From Beijerinckiaceae bacterium (GTDB taxonomy: Bacteria; Pseudomonadota; Alphaproteobacteria; Rhizobiales; Beijerinckiaceae), in the NCBI GenBank assembly GCA_019753285.1, contig JAIELD010000011.1, positions 1 to 64,000 on the forward strand: a stretch of 64,000 nucleotides of DNA, in the 5' to 3' direction. The notes below the pieces were generated by a model. The model did not search any database. It had not been told where the DNA came from and saw only the letters and a program-made list of their open reading frames with translations. Shown here in pieces: positions 32,582-41,858 of this stretch. Made by a program: the position numbers and the translations under genes. Position 1 is the stretch's first letter. Every line of letters starts with the position of its first letter.

Positions 32582-33741
32582 GTGACGCCTTGCAAAACGA
32601 GCCGGCGGCTCCCGTGCGCCTCGCCAGTCTCAAAAGCTGGATGATCGAAGACGTGCTGCCCTTCTGGGCGAGCGTCGGCTTCAACCGGCGCACCGGCCTC
32701 TTCCATGAACGGCTGTCGCTCGATGGCGCGCCCGATCCTTCCGCCTCGTTGCGGCTGCGCGTCCAGTTCCGGCAGATCTACGTCTACAGCCACGCGCAGT
32801 GCCTCGGCTGGTTCGGGGGCGGCGGTGAATTGGCTCTGAAAACGCTGCGACGGCTTCGGGAGACCGCCTTCCGGGACGGCGGCTTCGTCCATGCCCTGCG
32901 GGCCGATGGCAGCGTCGAGGATGATCGTTTCGACAGCTATGACCACGCATTCGCCGTGCTCGCACTCTCCTGGCTGCTGAAGGCGACCGGCGACGCCGCC
33001 GTCCGGGCGATGCTCGACGAGGTGATCGCCTTCGTCGATGCACGGCTCACCCATGCTGACGGCGCGTTGCTCGAGGGCGAGCCGCACAGGCTGCCGCGCC
33101 GGCAAAACCCGCAGATGCACTGGTTCGAGGCGATGCTGGCGCTGCATCACTGCACGGGGCGTCCCGACGCGCTCATCCGCGCGGCGCGTATCCGCACCCT
33201 GTTCGAGCGCCAGCTGTTCGACCGGGTGACCGGGAACCTCCGTGAATATTTCGAGGATGACTGGACGCCGGCACGAGGCGCTGCAGGCGCGAGCATCGAG
33301 CCTGGCCATCAGGCCGAATGGGTGTGGCTTCTCCGGACGCATGACCGGCTTGCCGGATTTCAAGCGAGCCCCGATGCGTCCCGGCTGCTCGCCGCCGCGC
33401 TGCGTTTCCGCGATCCGTCGAGCGGTTTGCTGGTCGATGAGGTCGACGCGGACGGAGCTGTGCGTCGCGGCACACGCCGCTCATGGCTCCAGACCGAGCT
33501 CTGCAAGGCGCAGATTGCTGAATTCGAGGCTGGTCTTGCGAGCCGGGATGCGCCGATCGGGGCGCTGGCGGCCCTCGAGACTCATCATTTGCGCAAGCCG
33601 TTTACCGCCGGCTGGATCGACCAGCTCGATGAACGCGGCGCGCCGGTCTCGATCCATGTACCGGCGAGCATCCTCTATCACGTCTTCACGACGGTGGCCG
33701 AGGCCGAGCGGGTTCTCGGGCCGACGGAGGCCGCGCCATGA
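32578..33741 (+). CDS. AGE-family sugar epimerase/isomerase (mannose-6-phosphate isomerase-like)
   Basis: The 387-residue (alpha/alpha)6-barrel protein belongs to the N-acylglucosamine 2-epimerase family. Blocks seen: [52 protein letters not shown] and [13 protein letters not shown], which carry the barrel's conserved histidines and arginine. Family members act on N-acetylglucosamine, mannose, cellobiose or mannose-6-phosphate. Overlap with manC at TTGA favours a mannose/fructose isomerase role feeding GDP-mannose synthesis, but anmK downstream leaves an amino-sugar substrate possible. The start is a TTG overlapping the manC stop. Confidence 0.85.
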   Translation: MSDALQNEPAAPVRLASLKSWMIEDVLPFWASVGFNRRTGLFHERLSLDGAPDPSASLRLRVQFRQIYVYSHAQCLGWFGGGGELALKTLRRLRETAFRDGGFVHALRADGSVEDDRFDSYDHAFAVLALSWLLKATGDAAVRAMLDEVIAFVDARLTHADGALLEGEPHRLPRRQNPQMHWFEAMLALHHCTGRPDALIRAARIRTLFERQLFDRVTGNLREYFEDDWTPARGAAGASIEPGHQAEWVWLLRTHDRLAGFQASPDASRLLAAALRFRDPSSGLLVDEVDADGAVRRGTRRSWLQTELCKAQIAEFEAGLASRDAPIGALAALETHHLRKPFTAGWIDQLDERGAPVSIHVPASILYHVFTTVAEAERVLGPTEAAP

Positions 33742-34865
33742 AGCCAGTCTGGGCGATCGGCCTGATGACCGGAACGGTGCTCGACGGAATGATCGATATC
33801 GCCGCGATCAGGACGGACGGCGTCGAGATCGCCGAGTTCGGTCCATGGGCGCTGAAGCCGTATCCGCAATCGCTCCGCGCCCTGCTGCCGGAGGTGGTCG
33901 ACGCCGCGCGGCGCTGGAATTTCGAAGGCGCGGAACCTGCCATCTTCGCCGAAGCCGAACGACTGCTCACCATCGCGCAATCCGATGCGGTCATCGAGTT
34001 TCTCGGTGAGCATTGCCTCGAACCCGCAGAGATCTCCGCGATCGGCTTCCATGGCCAGACGGTTCTCCATCGCGCTCCGGCCCCCTCGCGCTGCGGTGAT
34101 ACCCGCCAGCTTGGCGATGGCGCGCTGATGGCGGCCCGCACCGGCATCGACGTGGTCCATGATTTTCGCAGCGCCGATGTCAGGGCAGGCGGGCAGGGCG
34201 CGCCGCTCGCCGCCACCTACCATGTTGCGCTGCTCCGCCGCCTTTCTTCGGGAGGTGATGCGGCGGTGCTCAACCTCGGCGGCGTCGGCAACATCACCTG
34301 GTGGGATGGCAAGGAGCAGATCGTCTCGTTCGACACAGGTCCGGCCAACGGCCCGCTCAACGATTGGATCAAGCGTCATGGCGCGGGCGAGATGGATGTC
34401 GACGGCGCTCTTGGCCTTGCGGGCAGCGTCGACGAGGCTCGGCTTGCCCGCCTGCTCGACCATTCCTACATGCGTGCGCCCTACCCCAAATCGCTCGACC
34501 GATACGACTTCACCGCCGATATGGCGGCGGGGCTTTCGCTCGAGGACGGAGCCGCGCTGCTCACCGCCTTCACGGCCGGAGCGGCCGGATGCGCGCTCGA
34601 TATTTTACCGGCGCGCCCGAGGCGGCTGATCGTGTGCGGCGGAGGCCGGAAAAACCCCGCCATCATGCAGGCCATAGCGACGCGTGCGTCGGTCGAGGCG
34701 CTCCCAGCCGAAGCGGTCGGCTGGCGCGGCGATGCAGTCGAGGCAGAGCTTTTCGCCTGGCTCGCGGTGCGCAGGCTCGCCGGCCTGCCGATCAGCTTTC
34801 CGCTTACGACCGGCGTTCCCGAGCCGATGATGGGGGGCCTCATCAACCGGCACGCCCAGGGCTGA
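33738..34865 (+). CDS. anmK: Anhydro-N-acetylmuramic acid kinase
   Basis: AnmK phosphorylates and opens 1,6-anhydro-MurNAc released during cell-wall turnover, giving MurNAc-6-phosphate. The 375-residue product has the ATPase-fold motifs [13 protein letters not shown] at the N-terminus (the usual consensus reads SGTSLDG, so TGTVLDG is a small departure), [22 protein letters not shown] and [14 protein letters not shown], and the C-terminal [14 protein letters not shown]. It overlaps the AGE-family gene by four bases and converges on the leuD-like gene 13 bp away. Confidence 0.93.
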   Translation: MKPVWAIGLMTGTVLDGMIDIAAIRTDGVEIAEFGPWALKPYPQSLRALLPEVVDAARRWNFEGAEPAIFAEAERLLTIAQSDAVIEFLGEHCLEPAEISAIGFHGQTVLHRAPAPSRCGDTRQLGDGALMAARTGIDVVHDFRSADVRAGGQGAPLAATYHVALLRRLSSGGDAAVLNLGGVGNITWWDGKEQIVSFDTGPANGPLNDWIKRHGAGEMDVDGALGLAGSVDEARLARLLDHSYMRAPYPKSLDRYDFTADMAAGLSLEDGAALLTAFTAGAAGCALDILPARPRRLIVCGGGRKNPAIMQAIATRASVEALPAEAVGWRGDAVEAELFAWLAVRRLAGLPISFPLTTGVPEPMMGGLINRHAQG

Positions 34866-34877
34866 GATGCGGCTGCT

Positions 34878-35489
34878 TCAACCAGCCGCGGGCAGCACCC
34901 AGGGGCAGCGCGCGAGATAATCCGTCGACCACGCATCGATCTCGTCGCGATGGCTCATCGTGAGGTCGAGATCGTTCCAGCCATTGAGCAGCTTCAGCCG
35001 CCAGACCGGATCGACCGAAAAGCCGACCACCTCGCCCGCGCCCGAAATCATCTGCGTCTCGAGATCGACGGCGAGGGTGAGCAATCCCGCGTCGAGCGCG
35101 CCGAGCAGCCTTTCGGCGTCATCTTCGCTGACGCGGGCCGGGAGCAGGCCGTTATTGACCATGTTGGAGGCGAAGATGTCGCCGAAGCTCGGCGCGATCA
35201 CGCAAGAGAAGCCGAAATCCATCAGCGCGTAGACCGCCGCCTCGCGCGACGAGCCGCCGCCGAAGTTGCGCCGGGCGACCAGGATGCGCGCGCCGGCTCG
35301 TTCCGGGCTATCGAGCGGCAGCCCGAGCGGCTCGCAGTCAGGCCCGAAGCGCAGGCCATGCAGGAGAAAGCCGCCATAGCCTGCGGCGCGCGGCTGCTGC
35401 ATGAAGCGCGCGGGGATGATCTGGTCCGTGTCGACATTGGCGATCGGCAGCGGGCAGGCGATCGCCTCGATGCGCCGGACGGGCTTCAT
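34878..35489 (-). CDS. LeuD-like hydratase small subunit (catabolic paralogue)
   Basis: The 203-residue swivelling-domain protein is homologous to isopropylmalate isomerase LeuD, with IANVDTDQIIPARFMQ, NFGGGSSREAAVYALMDFGF and CVIAPSFGDIF. In E. coli LeuD the segment after SSRE reads HAPWAL, here AAVYAL. The loop GFGAHLFNDWRF is replaced by GYGGFLLHGLRF. Both contact or border the substrate pocket in this family, so a different substrate is likely. Context (a lyase of the isocitrate lyase superfamily, GntR, ABC importer; no leuB/leuA) favours a catabolic hydratase such as dimethylmaleate or citraconate hydratase. Exact substrate unknown. Confidence 0.88.
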   Translation of the reverse strand: MKPVRRIEAIACPLPIANVDTDQIIPARFMQQPRAAGYGGFLLHGLRFGPDCEPLGLPLDSPERAGARILVARRNFGGGSSREAAVYALMDFGFSCVIAPSFGDIFASNMVNNGLLPARVSEDDAERLLGALDAGLLTLAVDLETQMISGAGEVVGFSVDPVWRLKLLNGWNDLDLTMSHRDEIDAWSTDYLARCPWVLPAAG

Positions 35490-36919
35490 CAGGATCGATC
35501 TCCGTCGAGATAGCGCCGAGCGTCGGTCAGCCGGCCTGCGACAGCGGCCGCCGCGACCATGGCGGGCGACATGATGTGGGTGCGGGAACCCGGCCCCTGC
35601 CGGCCCTTGAAGTTGCGGTTCGTGGTCGATGCGGAGCGCTCTCCGGGCTTCATGAGGTCGCCATTCATGCCGACGCACATGGAGCAGCCTGATTCGACCC
35701 ATTCCAGCCCTGCCGCCGTGAAGATGCGGTCGAGACCTTCCTCCTCCGCCTGCCGCTTGACGAGCGAGGAGCCCGGCGAGACGAGGCCTGGAACGCTCGC
35801 CTTTCGCCCTTTGAGGATGGCGGCGGCGGAGCGCAAATCCTCGATCCTCGCATTTGTGCAGGATCCGATGAACACGCGATCGATGGCGATATCGCCGAGC
35901 GGCTGGCCGGGCTTGAGGCCCATATAGGCGATGGCGTCACGGATATGCGCGGCGCGGGCTGCGTCGGGAACGGCCGCCGGGTCGGGTACGTGCGCGTCGA
36001 TCGGGGCGGCGTCCTGCGGGCTGGTGCCCCAGGTCACGGTCGGAAGGATGTCGCGCGCTTCGAGCACGATCTCCTTGTCGAACGTCGCGCCGGCATCGCC
36101 CTGGAAGCTGAGCCACTCGGCGGCAGCCGCCTCGAATTGAGGCCCTTTTGGCGCGTAGGGGCGCTCGCGCAGATAGCGAAGCGTCGTTTCGTCCGGCGCG
36201 ACCATGCCGCAGCGCGCGCCGGCCTCGATCGAGAGGTTGCACAGCGTCATCCTGCCTTCCATCGACAAGTCGCGGATCGCGGACCCCGCATATTCGATGG
36301 CATGGCCCTGCGCGCCGTCGGCCCCGATGCGGGCGATGAGGCTCAGCGCGATATCCTTGGCGCCGATGCCCGGTCCGAGTTTCCCTTCGACGCTGATCCC
36401 CATCCGCCTCGGCTTGCGCTGCCAGAGCGTGCCTGTCGAAAGCACATGCCCGACCTCCGACGCGCCGATGCCGAAGGCGAATGCGCCGAACGCGCCATGA
36501 GTCGAGGTATGGCTGTCGCCGCACACGATCACCAGCCCCGGCAGCGTCAGTCCTTGCTCGGGGCCGACGACATGGACGATGCCCTGGCGCGGATCGTCGA
36601 GACCGAAGAGATGGACGCCGTGGCGACGGCAATTCGCCTCGAGTTGCCCGACCATGCGGCGGATGCCTTCATCAGAAATTCCAGCGCTCCGGTTCCGCGT
36701 CGGCACGTAGTGGTCGGCGATTCCGAAGGTGAGATCCGGCTGGGCGACGCGGGCCTCGCGCGCTTTCAGCATCGCGAAGGCGTGATGCGACCCCTCATGC
36801 ACGAAATGCCGATCGACCCAGATCAGGGTTTCACCATCGTCGCGCGTCAGGATCGCATGCGCGTCCCACAGTTTGTCGAACAGGGTGCGTGGCTCGGCGT
36901 CCGGTCGTTCTGCCATCAT
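35489..36919 (-). CDS. LeuC-like hydratase large subunit, [4Fe-4S] (catabolic paralogue)
   Basis: The 476-residue aconitase-superfamily protein has the Fe-S cysteines in IGSCTNARIEDL and ESGCSMCVGMNGD, plus IVCGDSHTSTHGAFGAFAFG and NRNFKGRQGPGSRTH. The region equivalent to HLVHEVTSPQAF of E. coli LeuC reads HFVHEGSHHAFAM, a departure near the active site. With the LeuD-like subunit (overlap TGATG) it forms a dehydratase/isomerase. The gene order hydratase-lyase rather than leuCDB argues against leucine synthesis. A hydratase making a methylated malate for the neighbouring lyase is the best reading. Confidence 0.9.
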   Translation of the reverse strand: MMAERPDAEPRTLFDKLWDAHAILTRDDGETLIWVDRHFVHEGSHHAFAMLKAREARVAQPDLTFGIADHYVPTRNRSAGISDEGIRRMVGQLEANCRRHGVHLFGLDDPRQGIVHVVGPEQGLTLPGLVIVCGDSHTSTHGAFGAFAFGIGASEVGHVLSTGTLWQRKPRRMGISVEGKLGPGIGAKDIALSLIARIGADGAQGHAIEYAGSAIRDLSMEGRMTLCNLSIEAGARCGMVAPDETTLRYLRERPYAPKGPQFEAAAAEWLSFQGDAGATFDKEIVLEARDILPTVTWGTSPQDAAPIDAHVPDPAAVPDAARAAHIRDAIAYMGLKPGQPLGDIAIDRVFIGSCTNARIEDLRSAAAILKGRKASVPGLVSPGSSLVKRQAEEEGLDRIFTAAGLEWVESGCSMCVGMNGDLMKPGERSASTTNRNFKGRQGPGSRTHIMSPAMVAAAAVAGRLTDARRYLDGDRS

Positions 36920-36927
36920 CGTCAGGC

Positions 36928-37830
36928 CTATTCGGCGGCTGCCTTGGGCAGGCTGGAGCGTGGACCTGCCGGCCGGTCGTAGCTCTTGCCGCGCTCGAGG
37001 ATCGCATCGGTTCCGATTACCGCGTTGAGGCCGGCAAAGTCGAACATGCCCGCTTTGAACGGCGCGGTCGTGCCATGGGCGACGAGGCTGCTGAAATACG
37101 CCTGAAGATGACGGGCGAGCGCCCGGACCGCGCCGCCGGGGAAGATGGCGAGGCTGAAGCCGATCGCCTCGAGATCGGCGGCGCTGATGATCGGCGTCTT
37201 GCCGCCCTCGACCATGTTGGCGAGGAGAGGCTTGCGCCCGAGCACCTCGACGAGGCTGTGCATCTGCTCGACGGACTCCGGGGCCTCCACGAAGAGAACG
37301 TCGGCCCCTGCATCCGCATAGAGCGCGGCGCGTTCGATGGCGGGCGCGAACCCCTCGACGGCGATGGCGTCCGTGCGCGCGATGATCAGCGTCTCGGCGC
37401 TTCGGCGTGTATCGACCGCAGCCTTGATCTTGCCGGCCATCTCGCCTGGCGACACCAGCGTCTTGCCGGCGAGGTGACCGCAGCGCTTGGGCGCAGCCTG
37501 ATCCTCGATCTGGATGGCGCTCGCGCCGCTGCGCTCGAACTTGCGGACCATGCGTTCGACGTTGAGCGCGTTTCCGAACCCGTCATCGGCATCGACGATG
37601 ATCGGCAGCCCCACCCTGTCGCGGATGAGCGCGACGGTCTCGGCAACCTCGCTCATTGATACGAGTCCGATATCGGGCTGGCCGAGACGGGTATAGGCGA
37701 TGCTCGCGCCCGAGAGATAGATCGCCTCGGCACCGGCCTGTTCGGCGAGCAGAGCGCTCAATGCGTCATAGACGCCGGGCGCGAGAACGATGCGCTCGTC
37801 GCCCAGCCGGGATCGCAGCGAAACAGGCAT
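36928..37830 (-). CDS. Isocitrate lyase/PEP mutase superfamily lyase (dimethylmalate or methylisocitrate lyase-like)
   Basis: The 300-residue TIM-barrel enzyme has the superfamily metal site DADDGFGNALNV, IQIEDQ and the lyase hallmark PKRCGH with the catalytic Cys. These point to C-C cleavage of a 2-hydroxy (methyl-substituted) acid to pyruvate (or glyoxylate) plus a second acid, rather than a phosphonate mutase. The start has GGAGGGAAC immediately upstream. It lies 8 bp before leuC on the same strand, so the product of the LeuCD-like hydratase is the probable substrate. In E. barkeri, dimethylmaleate hydratase and 2,3-dimethylmalate lyase form such a pair. That parallel is inference. Confidence 0.9.
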   Translation of the reverse strand: MPVSLRSRLGDERIVLAPGVYDALSALLAEQAGAEAIYLSGASIAYTRLGQPDIGLVSMSEVAETVALIRDRVGLPIIVDADDGFGNALNVERMVRKFERSGASAIQIEDQAAPKRCGHLAGKTLVSPGEMAGKIKAAVDTRRSAETLIIARTDAIAVEGFAPAIERAALYADAGADVLFVEAPESVEQMHSLVEVLGRKPLLANMVEGGKTPIISAADLEAIGFSLAIFPGGAVRALARHLQAYFSSLVAHGTTAPFKAGMFDFAGLNAVIGTDAILERGKSYDRPAGPRSSLPKAAAE

Positions 37831-38024
37831 CGTTCCCTCCTCCAGGCATCCCTGCGCGATCGACGCGGCATCGATGCTTCATTGCGGCAAGGCGGCACTG
37901 ATTTCCGCTTGAGCCGCGTCGATGCGGACACCATATTGAACGCTCGGAATGCACCTGAAGTTGTATGTTGTTTATAACGACCTGACAAGATATGACGGCA
38001 GTCGAGGGAAGCGGGAGCTGATCG

Positions 38025-38813
38025 TTGAAGCCAGCCGGAGCCAATATCGACACTGATCAGATCGCTCCGCTTCATCATCAGGTCTATGTCGTGCTCCGCC
38101 AGCAGATCAGCGAAGGGGTGTACCCCCGCGACCGCAGCATTCCGGGCGAGGTCGAACTCTCGAAGCTCTTCAACGTCTCCCGCATCACCATTCGCCGTGC
38201 GCTGGAGCGGCTGAAGAACGAAGGCCTCGTCAGCCGCAGGCAGGGCAAGGGCACCTTCGCCGAGACGGCGATCCCGACCAAGCCCATCCGCGCCAATCTC
38301 CAAGGCATTCTGGAAAATTTGCTCGCGATGGGGCTGAAGACCCAGGTTCGCGTCATCGAATTCGGCTATGTCGGAGCCTCGCCCGACATCGCAGCCGAGA
38401 TGCAGGTTGCGCCGGGCACGCTGCTGCAGAAAGCGGTGCGGGTGCGATCCTACAAGGACGAGCCGTTCTCCTATCTGACGACCTATGTCCCTGAGGACAT
38501 CGGCCGCTCCTACTCACAGGGTGATCTCTCGGCCCAGCCCCTGCTCGCCTTGCTGGAGCGGGCCGGCGTCACGGTCTCGGCCGCCGACCAGACGATTTCG
38601 GCGCGCCTCGCGGACCCAATCGTCGCACCGCTGCTCGGCGTCGAGACGGGAGCCGCGCTGCTTTCCGTGCGCCGCCTCGTGCGCGACCAGACGGACAGGC
38701 CCGTGGAGCACCTTCAGGCGCTCTACCGGCCGGATGCCTATGAATACCAGATCTCGATGTCGCGCATCACCAAGGCGAAGTCGAAGATCTGGATACCGGA
38801 TGCGACGGGATGA
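38025..38813 (+). CDS. GntR-family regulator, HutC/UTRA type
   Basis: The 262-residue protein has an N-terminal winged helix (PLHHQVYVVLRQQISEG, LSKLFNVSRITIRRALERLKNEGLVSRRQGKGTF) and a UTRA ligand domain (MGLKTQVRVIEFGYVGAS, LQKAVRVRSYKDEPFSYLTTYVP, ending YRPDAYEYQISMSR). The TTG start at 38025 follows GGGAG at good spacing; no ATG fits. It diverges from the lyase-leuCD operon and precedes the polyamine-type ABC importer, and probably controls both in response to the transported acid. The 194-bp divergent gap holds AT-rich TTGTATGTTGTTTATAAC (37962-37979) but no clean palindrome. Confidence 0.92.
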   Translation: MKPAGANIDTDQIAPLHHQVYVVLRQQISEGVYPRDRSIPGEVELSKLFNVSRITIRRALERLKNEGLVSRRQGKGTFAETAIPTKPIRANLQGILENLLAMGLKTQVRVIEFGYVGASPDIAAEMQVAPGTLLQKAVRVRSYKDEPFSYLTTYVPEDIGRSYSQGDLSAQPLLALLERAGVTVSAADQTISARLADPIVAPLLGVETGAALLSVRRLVRDQTDRPVEHLQALYRPDAYEYQISMSRITKAKSKIWIPDATG

Positions 38814-38889
38814 CCCATTTTCGCGCAAGCCGATGTCCCTTGGCGCGGTTCGTGATGGCGCGATTCGTGCCTGCCGGAACGCGATCGAA

Positions 38890-39714
38890 ATGATGACCAG
38901 CCACGCCCTCACCCTCGCGCTGCAACGCCTCGCCCACGGGGCGATGGTCGCCGCAGCGCTGCTCGTCATCCTGCTGCCGGTGGTGCTGATCGTCTGGCTG
39001 TCATTCTTCACCAACGAGGTGCTTGCGCTGCCGCCGGAAGGCTATTCGCTGCGCTGGTACCAGGCGCTCGCAGGCCAGCCGCAATTTCTGGCCGGCTTCC
39101 GCCTCAGCGCGATCGTCGCTGTCGCCGCGACCATGATCAGCCTCCTTGTCACCATTCCGGCCGCGCTCGTCATGGCGCGGATGGAGGGGCGCGGCAGGGA
39201 AATTCTCACCAACATATTGATGTCGCCCTTGATCGTCCCGGCCATCGTCGTCGGCTCCGGCCTATACATCGCTTTTGTCGAATTCGAGATCGCGACCGAC
39301 ATCCAGTTGAACGGCGCGACGCTCGGCCTCATCGCAGGCCATGCCCTGATCACCCTGCCATGGAGCCTCCGGCTGCTGCTCGCCAACCTCGGCGGGCTCA
39401 ATCCCGCGCTCAACGAGGCGGCTCTGTCGCTCGGCGCAACACCGTTGGTGGCGGCGCTCAAGGTCACTTTGCCGGTAATCTGGCCGGGGCTCGTCGCGGC
39501 GGCGCTGTTCTGCTTCGTCGTCAGCTTCAGCAATGTCGAGCTCTCGCTCTTCCTCGTCGCGCCGGGGCAGACGACCCTTCCCATCGCGCTGCTGCAGTAT
39601 CTGCAATGGAAGATCGACCCGCTGATCGCGGCCGTCTCCACCTTGCAGATCCTGATCGTCGCGGGGGCGCTGCTCGTCACGAACCGTTTCGTCAGCCTGG
39701 CGAAGGTCGTCTGA
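38890..39714 (+). CDS. ABC transporter permease, PotC-like
   Basis: The 274-residue inner-membrane protein has six predicted helices and the EAA-type cytoplasmic loop LNEAALSLGATPLVAALKVTLPVIWPG. It begins at either of two adjacent ATGs (38890/38893) or at 38833; the first transmembrane segment starts shortly after the chosen one. With the other permease at 41859 it forms the channel of a spermidine/putrescine-type importer. The next gene starts at its stop codon (TGATG). The substrate is inferred to be the organic acid degraded by the LeuCD-like/lyase pair. Confidence 0.88.
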   Translation: MMTSHALTLALQRLAHGAMVAAALLVILLPVVLIVWLSFFTNEVLALPPEGYSLRWYQALAGQPQFLAGFRLSAIVAVAATMISLLVTIPAALVMARMEGRGREILTNILMSPLIVPAIVVGSGLYIAFVEFEIATDIQLNGATLGLIAGHALITLPWSLRLLLANLGGLNPALNEAALSLGATPLVAALKVTLPVIWPGLVAAALFCFVVSFSNVELSLFLVAPGQTTLPIALLQYLQWKIDPLIAAVSTLQILIVAGALLVTNRFVSLAKVV

Positions 39715-40811
39715 TGGCGACGCTGCGGCTCGATGGACTCGGCAAGAGCTACGGCGATGTCACCGTCGTCGAAAACGTCTCGCTCGATGTCGCCGATGGC
39801 GAGTTCCTCGTGCTGCTCGGCCCCTCGGGCTGCGGCAAGACGACGACCCTGCGCATGATCGCGGGCTTCGTCGAGGCGAGCGCCGGCAGGGTGCTGATCG
39901 GCGCGCGCGACGTGACGGGCGAGCCGCCCTATCGCCGCAACATCGGGCTCGTCTTCCAGAGTTATGCGCTGTTTCCGCATCTCACCGTGTTCGAGAACAC
40001 GGCCTTCGGACTGAGGCGCAGGAAGATCGGTGAAGCGGAGGTCAAGAGCCGTGTCGAGCGCGCGCTGGCCCTCGTCCGGCTGGATGGTCTTGCCGCCCGC
40101 TATCCAAAGCAATTGTCGGGCGGCCAGCAGCAGCGCGTCGCCATCGCCCGCGCTCTCGTGATCGAGCCTGACATCCTGCTGCTCGACGAACCCTTGTCGA
40201 ACCTCGACGCGCAGCTCAGGATCGAGGTTCGCAGCGAGCTGCGCCGGCTGCAGAAATCGCTCGGCATCACGACGATCATGGTGACACACGATCAGGAGGA
40301 GGCGATGAGCGTCGCCGATCGCCTCGTCGTGCTCCAGTCGGGGCGCGTGCAACAGGTCGGCTCGGCGCTCGATCTCTATCTGCGGCCTGCCAACCGCTTC
40401 GTCGCAGGCTTCATCGGCCGCGGCAATTTTCTCGAAGGCGTCGCGTTGGAGGCAGGCTTCAGGAGCGCGCAGGGCACGGTCTTTCCCTGTGGGGCCCCGG
40501 CCGGCTCGGTCGGCACCCTTCTGCTGCGGCCGGAGCATGTGGGCCTCCATCGGCAGCAAGGCCACGGCATGTTTGCCGGGCGGATCGAGAGCGTGCGGTT
40601 CCTCGCATCCTCCTTCGACATCGCCGTCGTTCTTGCCGCAGGCGACCGCCTCCAGGCTCAGCTGCCGGCGACGCCCGGCGCGATGCGGGAGAACTGGCAG
40701 GCGGGCGACGAGACGTTCGTTGCAATCGATCCTGCCGCGATGACGCTGTTGCAAAACGACACCGGCCATGCAGACTTGAATTCACAGAACCAAAAAGGGG
40801 TATCGCCATGA
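39714..40811 (+). CDS. ABC transporter ATP-binding protein, PotA-like
   Basis: The 365-residue ATPase shows Walker A GPSGCGKTT, Q-loop FQSYALFPHLTVFEN, signature LSGGQQQRV, Walker B ILLLDEPLSNLDA and switch VTHDQEEAMS. A C-terminal TOBE-type regulatory domain follows (LLLRPEHVGLH). These mark the PotA/UgpC group. It overlaps the preceding permease by one base and the binding-protein gene by four, giving a tightly coupled transporter operon. Confidence 0.94.
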   Translation: MATLRLDGLGKSYGDVTVVENVSLDVADGEFLVLLGPSGCGKTTTLRMIAGFVEASAGRVLIGARDVTGEPPYRRNIGLVFQSYALFPHLTVFENTAFGLRRRKIGEAEVKSRVERALALVRLDGLAARYPKQLSGGQQQRVAIARALVIEPDILLLDEPLSNLDAQLRIEVRSELRRLQKSLGITTIMVTHDQEEAMSVADRLVVLQSGRVQQVGSALDLYLRPANRFVAGFIGRGNFLEGVALEAGFRSAQGTVFPCGAPAGSVGTLLLRPEHVGLHRQQGHGMFAGRIESVRFLASSFDIAVVLAAGDRLQAQLPATPGAMRENWQAGDETFVAIDPAAMTLLQNDTGHADLNSQNQKGVSP

Positions 40812-41854
40812 CGACTACGCTGACGAGACGAAACTTCGGCATTGCGGCTGGCACGGCGCTCGGCGCCGCCACGCTCGGCCTTCGCGGCGCGCTGGCGCAG
40901 GCCGGCGGGCAGATCGTCGTCGGCACCTGGGGCGGGGATTACCAGAACCTGCAGCAGGCCAATGTCGTCGACACGATCGTCAAGCCGCTCGGCGTCGATG
41001 TGGTGTTCGACACGGCCAACGACACGGTGCGCAAGACCAAGCTGATGGCGGAAAAGCGCCTCCCGCGCGGCACGCTCGACGTCGTCGCGCTCACCGCGTC
41101 CGGCAGCTACGAGATGTTCAAGAACGAGGCGCTGCTCGAACTCGACGAAAGCAGGATTCCGAACGCCAAATACGTGCTGCCGCACCTGAGGACCAAATAC
41201 TCGGTGCCGCATATCTATACCGGCCGCGTGATCCTGTACAATCCGAAGCTGATCAAGACGCCCCCGACCTCCTATGCCGATCTCTGGAAGCCGGAGAACG
41301 CCGGCAAGGTCGGCGTGATCGACATCCAGTACCAGACGACAATCGAATCCGCCGCGATGATCAATGGCGGCACCTTGAAGAACTACGAGCCGGGCAAGGA
41401 GAAGCTGCTCGAACTGAAGAAGATGGGCGTCAAGATCTACCCGACAAACGAGGCGATGGCGCAGGCCCTGAAGACCGAGGAGGTCGGCATGTGCATCATG
41501 TGGCGCGCCCGCGGCGTGCAGTGGCAGACGGCCGGCATCCCGGTCGAGATCGTCTACCCGAAGGAAGGCGTGGTGCTCTACGTCTCCGAGATGGCGATCC
41601 CCAAGAATGCCAAGAACAAGGACGGCGCTTACGCCTATCTCAACGCAGTGCTCGATCCGCGTGCGCAGACCGCGTTCGCGAAAAGCTTCGGCTACACGCC
41701 GACCGTGAGCAACGTCACGCTCGAGCCTGATCTCGTGCCGAAGGTCGGCTTCACGCCTGAGCAGATCAAGAGCTCCATGGTGCAGGACCAGGATTATCTC
41801 AGCCAGAACGATCCGCAGTTGCAGGAATGGTGGAACAAGGTCTTCAAGGCCTGA
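40808..41854 (+). CDS. Extracellular solute-binding protein, PotD-like
   Basis: The 348-residue protein begins with a twin-arginine-like export signal (TRRNFGIAAGTALGAATL, cleavage near ALAQA) and continues IVVGTWGGDYQNLQQANVV, typical of family 1 binding proteins of spermidine/putrescine type. The ending LQEWWNKVFKA is also typical. Such proteins bind polyamines, but many paralogues in this order bind organic acids or amino-acid derivatives. The setting next to a hydratase/lyase pathway suggests the latter. It overlaps the ATPase gene by four bases. Confidence 0.9.
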   Translation: MTTTLTRRNFGIAAGTALGAATLGLRGALAQAGGQIVVGTWGGDYQNLQQANVVDTIVKPLGVDVVFDTANDTVRKTKLMAEKRLPRGTLDVVALTASGSYEMFKNEALLELDESRIPNAKYVLPHLRTKYSVPHIYTGRVILYNPKLIKTPPTSYADLWKPENAGKVGVIDIQYQTTIESAAMINGGTLKNYEPGKEKLLELKKMGVKIYPTNEAMAQALKTEEVGMCIMWRARGVQWQTAGIPVEIVYPKEGVVLYVSEMAIPKNAKNKDGAYAYLNAVLDPRAQTAFAKSFGYTPTVSNVTLEPDLVPKVGFTPEQIKSSMVQDQDYLSQNDPQLQEWWNKVFKA

Positions 41855-41858
41855 TGCG

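Noticed and set aside
34878-36919. Leucine biosynthesis leuCD
   Set aside because: Active-site-adjacent segments differ from biosynthetic LeuCD and the neighbours are a lyase, GntR and importer rather than leuA or leuB, so I did not assign the leu symbols.
37955-37985. Possible GntR operator in the lyase-gntR gap
   Set aside because: TTGTATGTTGTTTATAAC has partial dyad symmetry only (8 of 12 in the best 12-mer); too weak to call.
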